A stretch of DNA of 64,000 bases from Volvox africanus (Eukaryota; Chlorophyta; Chlorophyceae; Chlamydomonadales; Volvocaceae): the NCBI GenBank assembly GCA_030268105.1, contig BSDZ01000014.1, positions 1,257,001 to 1,321,000 on the forward strand. The letters run 5' to 3'. Each line of letters begins with the position of its first letter. The stretch's first letter is position 1. Below are positions 1-11,100 of this stretch, piece after piece. A program made the position numbers and the translations under genes. The notes beneath the pieces are model-generated. The model was not told the origin of the DNA, made no database searches, and saw only the letters and a list, made by a program, of their open reading frames with translations.

Positions 1-238
1 AGTTACGGCGTTGGTTTCGGAGTGTGTGGCTCAAACCTGAAGTATAATTTTCTGGTCCTCAATGACATCTTAGGTTTGGTATTTTATTACATTATATAAC
101 GCAGCATGACATACTGTATAACATACTGCACCATGTTATGTCCTGTTAGTCGTTTTGGAGTCATCGTATGAGTACATGCCATACACTCGCGCGTTCGAGA
201 CGCTGCGCTGCCCGATAAACATACACACACGCATACAG

Positions 239-3200
239 GCAATCCTATCCATCCTGCTCAACCGTCCCGAGCTGGACCTGGGCACGGAGCTGACGAACTT
301 CAGGGAGTTCGTGGCGGACTTCGACCCCACCATGAGGGGTGCGTCACCGTGTGTGGGTTATCAAGTCCCTGTGTGGTCTGTGCCGCGCCGCGCCACGAGG
401 CGTGAAGATGGAGGGTGGGACGGAGCCGGGGTGGTAGGGGCGGATCCTAGGGGGGTTAAGGAGCCAATTAAAATGAAAATGTAGGCAAAAATAAAGTACG
501 TCGCGAAATCTGCAGGTTTGCCAGGGCTTCTCCGCGCCCGCTCCGAAACCTGTTTGAGCCCTTCTTTCTCCTTCATACCCTCACCCGAGTATTCGAGTTG
601 CCTCCTTTACCCCGAGTGCTCCCGACTACAACTGAAGACTGTAAATGGAGGAAATGGGCATTATGGAGGCGGGGAAAGGGGGAAGGGGATGAAGGCGGTA
701 ATGTTTTCCGAAGCCGGTGGATGCACACTGCCACCCTCTGCCTCTGCCCTGGGTGGGTGAGCACTGGCTTACGGGACATGTAGGAAACGGCGCCGTCAGT
801 CGGCCCTACAGCCCGACAGTCGTACTTACCACACGCAGCGCAGCGCACTGTTAGAAATTGCAAAGATGCGCGTGTGTGTACTTATGTCCGTCTGGGCCTT
901 ATCATCATCATCATTGTCCAGGGGTCCACTCCAGGGAGGGAAGGGGGAAAGGAGGAAGGCGCAGACGGGGTGCGTTTTGGGTCGATTTCTTGGGGTTTCA
1001 GCGATGTACCACAAGTCGTACAGCGTTGGTAATAATGATAATGCTCGTGTGTGTATGACTCGCTTTATATTATCCCGATGGGCCTCTTGCTGTCGCGCAC
1101 GGCATCCCGGGGTGTTTGTAGCGGTACACTCGGTTGCTGCTCCCCACTCCTGGTTGGGCTTGTAACCGCTGCACAGGACTGGCCATCAGCAACAGCGACT
1201 TGATTCGTACGACGCACAACAGCTTCTCTCGCCCGGAGCCCTTGGTGCCTGACGAGGACGAGGACGACGAGAAGGGTGGCGAGGCGTATCACTTCGTCAG
1301 CTACGGTAAGGTTTCGGAGCGGGATCGCGGTCGGGCCTCCCCCGCGTGTGTGATGGACTGACTGATGGACGGACGGACGGACGGACACACGACCGGCATT
1401 CCAATGCTGACAATGATGTGCAACGAGCGAGTCAGTGGGGTTTTTCACTGCACTATCAAAAAGCTTGTTACCATAGCCTGCGTCAAAGCCAAGCTAACTG
1501 TCTTCGTGTGATTCTGCCGTGCGAGCCGTACCGTACCGTCATTTGCCGAATATGTAAGCACCACCATGTGGGTGCACTCCGCTAGGTAATGTGACCGGCG
1601 AATTCATCGTCGCGCGGTGCGGTGGGGTAGGGTGTGGAATTATCTTATCCTCCAGGGTCCTTGGACAAATGGGAGATGTGGTTGAGATCTCCTCGGTTGG
1701 AGATTTCGGCACCTGAATCGGTTCCACGTGTGTGTTTTCCGCTCCGTTCCCCCAGTCCCACTCACCCACCCATCTCCCCGGGGAATGACCCGCCGATCCC
1801 CGCCTGGCCGACCCACCAGTCCCTGTCGGCGGCAGGCTGTACGAACTGGACGGGCTTCAGGAGGGCCCTATAGAGCTGTGTGAATGCTCCACGGTAGGCG
1901 CTCACCGGTCATCATCCACACACCTGACACACTGCCTGTTCCCTTACACCCACCTCACGGCGTATAAGGCCTCACGAGGGATGCGGGCCAGCGAGAAGGT
2001 GCATGGCAGGGTTATGGCCAGGGCATGTAAAAACACATAGAGACGTGTGTCTCTAATTAATACAACCAGTTCGGGTTCCTAACCCGATCTGGTCGGGATC
2101 TGGATCCCGAAACCAGATCCGATACTACGTTTGTTTGGTCGGATCCGGACTTCACTTCCTGTGATTGGATCCACGTCCGCGTCCCGCCTCCTAGTCTGAC
2201 TGGCTGGACCGAGTGGGGCCGCACATTGCCACGCGAATCGAGCGATACGCAGCCAACGAGATCCGCTTCAACCTGATGGCGCTGGTGGGCAATCGCCTGG
2301 ACATATACAGCAGCCGGCTAACGGCGGCGACAGCACGGCGGGACGAACTGGCAGCTGCGGTTGCGGAGGCAGCAGCTGCGGTTGCGGTGAGTTTTGCGGG
2401 GGCGGTTCCGGAGCTGTGCGCATGTGTGTTTTGCACCTTTCCACCTGTGTCTCAATTCCTCACATTCAATCACACATATTTGCATATAGTTTTTTATTTT
2501 TATAGTTCTCTCTTCACACTTTATGTGACTCTGGGTTTTTAACTGCTCTCTTCGTTTCATCCCAATTGCCGGTCGGTGCTTGTCCTCTGGTGATGAGGAG
2601 TTCAGGCAGATGACGCGGCGGCGCTAACGCATGTGAGACATCCTGAAGGAGGAAGGGGGGAGGTAGGGGGGGGTAGGGGGGAGGAAGTCGAATAAATGAG
2701 ACCTGATACCGCTGTAGAGGTGCTGCAAGAGGCTGGTAGTTGTTTGTTCTTGATTGTTGGTTTGAGTGCATGGCTGGCCTCTTGGACTGTCACCCTTTCT
2801 CTGTAGATCCATGAGGCCTAACGGTATCGACGGTTGTGAAACTAACCGACTGGTCCTGGGGTGTTGTTCCCGCATCCAGGCGCAATTGATAGAGGTGGAG
2901 GTGGAAGTGTCAAGGTGGGTGGAGGGTGGGTGCCCGGCCGGTCGGCGCTCAGTCAGTCGTCGTTTGTCCATCTTTCGGGTTAGGGGCCCTGCGCTCCTTT
3001 GTGCCCCTTTGTGCCCCTTCGTGCCCCTTTGTGCTTCTGAACAGCAGCACCCGGTGTCCTCCATGCGCCCGTAGCCCCTTCCCCGCTTCCCCCTCTCCCC
3101 TTCTCCCGTCACGTCACGTCACGTCACGTCATCGGTAATGTGGGAATCCAGACGTCCAGAAAGTGACGTCGCGGCTCCCCAGACGTCTGCTTCCCAGTTC

Positions 3201-3482
3201 TTTACGTTTCGCCGACACCCTACCTCTTCCCTCTTTCCACTTACCACCTACCTCTTCCCACTTACCTCTTCACTCTTCACTCTTCACTCTTCCGGTCTGG
3301 ACATTGCCCGGCACAGTCTCCAAGAAGCACTTGCCATTGAGCAAGCTAAGCACCGCGCCTGGCGCGACGAGAACGTCCGCCGCAAACACAACTATCTGCC
3401 CTTCCTGTTCAACCTGCTCAAGCTCATGGCATCTCGCGGGGAGCTGATGCAGCTGGTGGAGAGACAGGGAAAGCCCACCTGA
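239..3482 (+). CDS. UCH37: UCH37/UCHL5-type ubiquitin C-terminal hydrolase, 3' part
   Basis: Cysteine protease that trims ubiquitin chains; in animals and fungi the UCH37 family works on the 26S proteasome and in INO80. Six exons join in frame: 239-338, 1177-1305, 1820-1893, 2195-2386, 2880-2914 and 3317-3482, giving 231 residues and a stop. Seen: AILSILLN at the start, the catalytic His in EAYHFVSY, then [20 protein letters not shown] containing the catalytic Asp, [10 protein letters not shown], and the UCH37-specific C-terminal tail [18 protein letters not shown], which short UCH proteins lack. The exon with the catalytic Cys and everything before it lies left of the window, so this entry is partial. 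Introns are GT-AG. A ubiquitin hydrolase called UBCH1 is, from memory, a mating-type-region gene in volvocine algae; this could be it, but I name it by family. The family call is very secure. Confidence 0.93.
2649..2726 (+). repeat. Dispersed repeat DR2, copy A (UCH37 intron)
   Basis: A G-rich polypurine lead runs into a 37-bp core at 2690-2726 that begins GAATAAATGAGACCTGATAC. The same 37 bp occur exactly at 61175-61211, again behind a G-rich lead, and a diverged relative lies at 52821-52885. It sits in the intron between the fourth and fifth UCH37 exons. Confidence 0.75.
3108..3131 (+). repeat. GTCAC pentamer microsatellite
   Basis: About five tandem GTCAC units inside the last UCH37 intron. 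Short simple repeat with no other visible role. Confidence 0.8.
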
Positions 3483-4983
3483 TGACGTAATTCTGCCGGA
3501 TGCTGACCGATACCAGCTGGAACGGTAGAGCAAAATAGGACCGTTACCCAGTTACCTGTTCAGGCTCTGTGGTGACAGGATATGATCGCGATATGAGGGA
3601 TCTGCGGCATCGTGACCAATGCCATGGCGCCGACCGCATAGGCCAGCGCCTCGCACTGTTGGTTTTTGTATCCTTTGGAAGGGGTCGTGACATCACGTAA
3701 TGGCATGAAGTATAATTGAGCCGTGTGGCCGTGTGGCTGCACAGGGCGCGGTGAAAGGAGGTCAAGAGGAGGGGGGTTCTTGAGAAGTGCCGTAGCAGCG
3801 CCCTCCTGCGGAGTATGTGTGATGGCTTGGGGGACGGGGGGAAAACCATTGCATAAGGTGGGGAGTACAGCTGTGTGTGTATGTGCACTTGAGGTGCGTA
3901 TGTGTGTGTGTGGGGGGGGTGAGTGAGTGAGTGGTTGAGTGGGTGGGTGAGTGGGTGCGGAGGAGGAACACCTCCGGCGGTCTGGGCCGATGTGGGTCAA
4001 TGTCATCCCCAGAGGTCAACCATCAACCCGGACGTGATTGCGATGTTCAACATCTCTTAAAAAGGTTGCGCATAAGGCCCTACAGAAGTTACTCCCTTCT
4101 TCTTTCTCGTAAGCGGGACGTGAACTTTCCGAATGCTGCAATCAGCCTTCTGAGGCTTATCATCCGCGTTGCTTGGGTTTATTAGCATGCCGATAGACTT
4201 CGCCAAGGCAAGGGGCTTTACCTCTTAAAACGATATCAAGTCTGTGTGGTACTCAGGATGTTTGTTGGGATGTACATAATGACGTAGCTAAAACCTTAAG
4301 AAAGGTAAGGCCCGTCTGGTGTGGCCGGTAACGTACATGGAACTAAATCTACGGGGAACTGAGTTTCAAGCTGTACCCCCCTGACCAATACGGCAGCCTG
4401 CGCCATTATAAAGTTCATAACCTACCCAGCACGCCCTCCAGCTCCACGTCTACATGGTCGCGTTATGTTCTTTAACCATGTCGTTTCACGATTGCTGTTG
4501 CTGAGGGTTGTGTGCTGCTACTGCTGCTACTGATACTGATACTAATGGCCGTAATGCGAGCGCCCGAAACAGCTGTGCACTGGCTGTGTAGCTGCTCACG
4601 GGGCATTGAACTGCCATCTGCAACTGACAATCGACTGCAACAAATCAAACTCCGCATGTGGAGTTCCTGACCCCGTCATGTGCGAACACACTCAATGCCG
4701 CCGGATCCACAGCGTCTCGTAATCTCGCTCTTCCTGGCTGCGACTATGCCTCTGCTTCGAAAGTGTGTAGCGAGACGAGGACCGATAATTAAATCAGCGC
4801 TTTCCCCACTTCCCCTTTTCCAAGAGGCGTTTGCAGCGGGAGGTGCCCATCCACTGCTGCTTCCGCTGGGGTCCACCTCACCGTCTTCCGCTGAAAGCGC
4901 TTTTCCCCTCTCCCCGTGGTTCGGTGTCGCGCCAGCTGCAGGGCTACCACATGCCGAGGCAGATTCCTTAGTGTGTAGCTTTG

Positions 4984-5067
4984 CTCGTTACTCGGTTCCA
5001 GGAGGCTGGAGAAGTGATGAGAAGTGCGAAACAGCGACGCCTTCCCGTTCAAAGCTATGTAACGATA
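4984..5067 (+). repeat. Dispersed repeat DR1, copy A
   Basis: Shares with 9545-9641 the blocks CTCGTTA-TCGGTT, GAGGC or GAGGCGG, then GCAAAACAGCGA-like and GCTATGT-like segments in the same order and orientation. The two copies differ by substitutions and small indels, as expected of an old dispersed element. Confidence 0.6.
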
Positions 5068-5215
5068 GCGAACTCTCGACGGATCAAGTCACCAACTCAT
5101 ACCTCTACGGGGAACCCTCCTGCGCGTATGCGCATACATACATACATATACAAATACGTATATATGTTGTATATATATATATATGCATATATATTATGTT
5201 TATGCTTAGATACTA

Positions 5216-5328
5216 CTGCGACTTCAGATGAGGGGAATAGTGTGGTGGTCACACCTGCTGCTCACACCTGCTCGCTCAAATCTGGGAAAAAGTAATTAAT
5301 TTACTAATCCCCTCATCCGAAGTCGCAG
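5216..5328. repeat. Long inverted repeat (21-bp arms)
   Basis: Arms at 5216-5236 and 5308-5328 are complementary over 21 bp with one mismatch and are separated by 71 bp. It could be a foldback transposon end or a hairpin RNA; nothing else in the sequence decides between them. Confidence 0.7.
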
Positions 5329-8157
5329 CAGAATCTTGTCGTGCCGGTATCCGGCATGCAATATAACGACAAAGTTCTATGGATAGGACACTGACACGCA
5401 ATAATGCAGTCCGCGCCTTATTTGGACGCGACGGGTCCTGCAAACCTTGAGCACGCCTTTCGTTCAGGTGTTCACTTTGCTTTCCGTAAGCTGAAGCCAA
5501 AAATTTGGAAAGAAACAGTATTATCAAGGTACCATGAGCTGCGTGGAGATGTATGTTCGGGAATTGTCGAGGCTTGTGGCGAGGCAAGCGCTGTGTCCGT
5601 CGTCGCCGGTTAAGAATTTAATGTTAATGGTACCAGATGGTACTTCAAGAAGACTGCAAGCTTGCATATTGTTGTTGTTTTCGTATTTGTATGACACAGA
5701 TGGACAGCAATACGGCAAAACCACAATCTTGATATGTTGCGCACGCTACAACAGCTAGCATCAGAAAGCCTCGTTAATTATAATTTATAAATTAAATATC
5801 TTTAATTAACTCCTCAACTTAGTGTCATAACCGTGATTGTGATTGTCATTGATACAAACTCTAAAAAAGTGTCATAATCGACAATGTTTTCCCACGTCGT
5901 CAAGTCGTACGAATAGTTTCCTGACGCTTCTGGGTTAAACAATGAAAGCCCAACCTTGCTACTTGATTTATGGCAAGTTAGTCACGCGAATCAGTTCGAG
6001 ATTTTTGCCCTATAGTCTAGAGGGCATACGCTGATCGTCCGTCCCGTGTCGAAGTATTACGAAGTATTGGCCGAGCAAGAAGATGCGCGGCCGCCGAGCG
6101 CCGCCTGATATACATGCGACAACAAGCGACTGAAGATCTCAACAGTAGTCTTCCTGCATCAGATGCGCTGTGCCATGACGCGTGCTGTGAAGATGAAGCA
6201 GGGTGAAGTTGCAGTTGGCCAGTAAGGCCAGTTCAGTTGGCCAGCCTACTGGCGAGTGGCCACAGCCCCAGTTGGCAAAATTTGCGCTATTGTCAAAATC
6301 GCAGCGTGGCGCTGCTGAGTGCAGCGGTGTGCGAGTCACTACCAGAGGCGGTGAAGATGTCGACTCGGGAGATGCCCGTTCTTGTAAACACCGTTTGTAC
6401 GGCTTCCCGCAGTCCCGGCTTACATGTTCACGTGCATGCGATGTGCCCCATACCCGATTCCCCTCGTATCACCTCGTATCCTCCCGTTCATGAATGCAAA
6501 TGCAACACCGAAGAGACAGTCATCCAGCACGCTTGCGTATGCAGTCGGACCGCGGTACATGGACGCATGTGCAAAATACAAAATGCATTCTGGCTGGTGC
6601 CCTGACACGGCGGGGTACACCCTATATATCGATGGACCTGGGCGCTCGTGTGCGGGGCGCACTTGGCACCAATTAACCGATCGGGCCAATGAGACCTAGG
6701 CACTCACCTGAGTCAGAATACTTCGTTGAGGGTGTCGGTTAAGGTGTGCCGTACGGATGATAAAAAAACCGCACGGTAGACTTAATTATTGAGTTGCCTG
6801 CTTTGCACTGTACGGATACGGTGTTACGTATTCATTTTTGCCAGAGGCGAGAAAACTCTTGTTCTTACGGCACCCTTGATAATAATGCCTTATAAAACTT
6901 AACAAGGCATTAATAATATTGCGCGACTTAACATCCAATTAGCTGATTTGATGAGGCAAAGCACTAAGCTCAAGCTCAGAATATTTCATACCCCTATGAA
7001 TAGTTTTTGTGTGCATCACATATACATTGCTGATTTAATCTTGGCAAGGTTTGTATACCCATCTGCGTCCAACGAGCGGGAGCTGCGATAATCGAAGACG
7101 GCGGGCCTTTTTCATCCGAGCTAAGCATATTCCTTAATTTCCATGCCTCGCTCAAACCATGGCTGTCATGAACGTCAATTAATGTTGTCTGTTTGGGTGT
7201 ACCGGTGATTTGCGAAGCAGCATATCATATTTAAAAAGAGACAAAGTAAGACTATTTTATGATACGTAAGCTATTAATTATTCGATGGTTACATCTCTTC
7301 CACATAGCTGAATGCGTACCTTATATTTCCATCGCAATAGTTAATGGCAAGAAGTTAGAAATTGCATACCACATGCAAATATAATTTCATTTGGAGAATC
7401 AACATTTAGTATTCATAGCGTGACAAAATGGGTACCGCAACAATGTGTAGCGCAATCGTGGAGTTCAATGACTAGTTCGACTACGGCCACACATAACCTA
7501 ATAACAAGGCTTGAAATTCAAGATGCAAACCACGACTCACATTTATAAATAATGAGAGTGGCACTGGGATAGGGTTGCCAAAATTGCAAAAATACTCGTA
7601 CAATGCCCGTACTGCGCAGAAATTTGGCCGCATGAGGCAACGTATATGTTTTCACAAAGTGCTTATTCGACGGGTCTACTCATCTGTTTTAATTTCTAAT
7701 TACACTCATGGTTCTTTGACGAGCGGCTGCGTAGGTCAGCGCACCTGAAGGACGGTTCGTTCAGTTAGGAGCGATACTTCGTCACAAGTCCCCTGGTGGT
7801 TATTTTCATATCCAAGCATACGCGGAGAAGATCGAGCCCTTCGAACCGGCGCCCGTAAACTCTCGCCTAAACAGGCGGTGCCACTTGGTACAGCTCCCTT
7901 ATGGATCGACGTGATGACGAACCTGGACAGGTACATAGCATGGGTCCAGAAGTATGCAGGTTGGGTCAGCCATGAGCGATTTTGTGCTTTTCGTGCAAAC
8001 CACTGCCAAATACTGGCCAAACTTTGGGAAACATAAACGGCGCACATTTCCTGCTTTTTCTTAGCTTCTTAAATTAAAATAAACACAATGTACTTGTCCT
8101 CCTGGCGAAGCCAATTGCTTTCCGTTGCGGTTTGTCGAACAGCAGCCCCAGGACGAG

Positions 8158-11100
8158 ATGGATGATGCTGAGGGCTCCGAGACAGAAGATGAGTCGGAGG
8201 GAGTTAAGGGAAAGCTTGCCGTGAAAAGCAAAGGAAAATCACGACGAAAAGCTTGCGAGAAGCCCGAAGTAAGTGGGGTGCTGCGCCGCTTCGGGCCGGG
8301 GCAGTCCACCCCCTTCGTGCGGTATCATCCCCCCACGCGTACGTGGTACATCCATGACAGGATATCATCTTGAGGTGGGCCATTGGAATCAAGATTATTT
8401 GACGCGGAGGATGCGTATCCGGCTGAAGGGACTGGGAGAAGATTTCGTCAACCCTTTTGACCGTCCAGAGTTACCGCCTGGGGTTGACCTGGTGACCGAC
8501 CGCCTGGGTCCTTATTTGCATTTGAGCTGCATTACCTGTTACATCGGCTTGGGAACGTTGAGGGCTATACTTTCATATGGCCTGCCCGCTTTGCGCAGCG
8601 GTGTGTTACGGGGATTACGTGATCTCAGCTGTTCATTCCTTCGCTATCGAGAGCGATAGCGAAAGAATGAGAGAAAGAGGGAGGGGGGGGGGAAGAGAGG
8701 GGAGAGAGAGGGGGGAGAGAGAGAGGGGGGAGAGAGAGGGGAGAGAGAGGGGGGAGAGAGGGGTCCCTGAGTACTTTGGGTTATTGCTGGGGCCTGATGC
8801 GGCAATCTATAACAGTAGTCTATAACAGAGCCCCGGTGCTCCCGCCAGCCCGCCACCCTGTCACCCCAACATCACAACACATCCCCCGAATCATGGGACC
8901 TCCTCTGCCCGCACCAAATGTCGACTGCACCTACAGTTTGTGTCTGTGTCTGCACGCGTGTTCGAAAGTAACGCAAACCCTATCGGCATGTGCGTGCGTG
9001 TGTGTGTGTGTGTATGTGTGTGTGTGTGTGTTACTAACGTCGTGCGTAAGGGCTTAGGTAGCTAAGCCCTTAGTTTCTTTTTCGTCCATTCTTGTTCCTC
9101 ACTGTGTCATCAGCCCTCCTAAAGCGCCCAACATCCCATAGTTCCCATTTTCTAATCCTTTCGCCAGAGCCACCCCATATCTGCTTATATGGTAGGTTCA
9201 GCCCTACTCCGCCCTCGCTGCGTCCCCGCGTTGTGGCACAGGGATCCGACCAGAAGCGCCAGGCCTTCTCGAAACGTAAACGCGGGTTGATATTGAAATC
9301 GTATCAGCTGTATAAGCTGACGGATGCCCGGGTGAGTTAGAGGAAAGGGTACGGAAGGCGGCGTAGCTGCACATGGGGGGGTAGGGAGGGAGAAGGTGAT
9401 GGAAAACGAGAACGAGAGGAAAGGAATGGAAATTTTTTCACAACGCGGTCGCGTAATCCCCGTAACACAGCGCTGCGCACATCGCAGCAAAACTGCAGCA
9501 GCCCGGGATGGGTAGGCCGTACGACAGTATAGCCCTCGACGTTACTCGTTATTCGGTTACAAGAGGCGGATTTCCGGGAAGGTCCAAAAGTGGGAGAACG
9601 CAAAACAGCGATCCCCGTCCACCCTTAGGGGCTATGTGATAGTAGTCCTGCTGCTCATCCCGTCAAGTCCCGCCAACCACAACAACCACCACAACAGCAG
9701 CAACGGCGGTGGAAACGATTCCCGCAGGTCTTCGTCTTCATAGTGAACGACAAGGGCAGCTCCTGGGCCTACGCCTCACCGGGGTTCGCCCGAACGCTGA
9801 GCAACCAGCACCTGCTGCAAATGCGTGAGTACGCCCAGCTGACCGGCAACCAGCGAATGTCCACAGAGGTGCGACTTGTACGGTGTACGAGGCTGTACGG
9901 CCGGGATGGGGTGTATCGGGAGGTCAAACAAAGTTGCTTTCGCGCGGAAGCGAGCAATGGCGGGAACCGCTCAGTGTGCGTGTGTTTATTTGGAGGTTTG
10001 AGCCGCATTATACGACGCAGTACATCGTGGATGTGGGGCTGGGAAACAGGCCGGTAAGGACAGCTGCCGCTGCGGGGGACCATCACTGGTTGAAGAGCTG
10101 GGTATGGGCAGGGAGTCAGGACCCGGGGGGCGGGGCGCCCCGAGCTGTAAGCGGAGCATCATCATTGGCGTTAACGTGCCCCAAAACACATTTTGTGGAA
10201 TCTATCTCGGTTGATTTTTTCGCCGTACTCGTACTCTTTTCACGTACGATGAGCACTTCACTGACGGTGCGCCATCAGATCGCCGCTCTGAAAGCAGAAA
10301 AGTCCGCGATCGCGTCTCCGTACTCGAATCTCGTATTTACACCAACTACCAACCGCCATCCGCAGATCATGCCACACCCTCATACCGATGCGGAGGACCG
10401 CCGTATTGACGACCGGCCCAGTGTCGTACGGGCCAACCTCAGGGCTACGGAGGCAGCGGGTATCCCGGGAAGTGGCGGCAGCAACCCTGCAGCCGCCTCC
10501 GGCGGTGGTACGGCAGCGCCAACCGCCTCCAGCGGCGGCCGTAACCCGCATTCCACAACGCAGGGCTGTAACCAGCAGCAGCCGTCGGACATGCCGCCGC
10601 CGCCGCCAGGTGCTGCGGGGAGCATGGGGGCCGCCGCCGCTGCAGTGGCGGCAGCAGCTGCAGCTCGCCGTGCGGCGGCGGTGGCTGCAGCTGCTGCGGC
10701 AGCGGTCACTCAGGGCGTGCCATCACTGGGGCTGGGTCACGGTCTTCCGTCTGGGCTCGTGGATGCGGCCCATGCGGCGGGAGATGGCCCTCGGTTGGTC
10801 GGACGTCCCATTAACAACAACAACAAAGTTAACTACCGGGTACGACATTTGATGTACTCATTAGTTGCCCGCAACAGAGCAAGATGCGATGAGTGAAGGG
10901 CATTAAGGGCTGCGGATGTGGGAAAAAAGGTACCCCTGAAAAGTACCATTCAGTTATCAAACCGTTGTTGGTTTACCGGTAGCTTGGGGTTCAGTGGGGA
11001 GGTGAAGCAGCAGGGCAGTAGCACTCGTCTGCATGCCTGGATCCAGGATCCATGGATCTATCTGTCTGCGCAGGTTCACCTGGAGGATGACGGGGGATAC

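Larger units (their letters stand above)
3483..8157. other. Gene-poor stretch between UCH37 and the MADS gene
   Basis: No exon chain could be supported on either strand. The left part is ordinary composition with scattered short open frames. From about 5760 to 7700 the DNA is distinctly AT-richer than the genes around it. It holds an AT microsatellite near 5130-5200, a long hairpin at 5216-5328, one copy of dispersed repeat DR1 at 4984-5067, and a short frame at 6237-6605 with a Cys/His spacing that could be a retroelement scrap. Confidence 0.6.

Noticed and set aside
4680..5231. 183-codon + frame
   Set aside because: Ends in AT microsatellite, overlaps repeat DR1 and the hairpin arm, and shows no domain.
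8269..8491. Adding 8269-8321 and 8410-8491 as MADS exons
   Set aside because: Direct joining of 8268 to 9242 restores the MADS N-terminus at family length; the extra exons would interrupt it.
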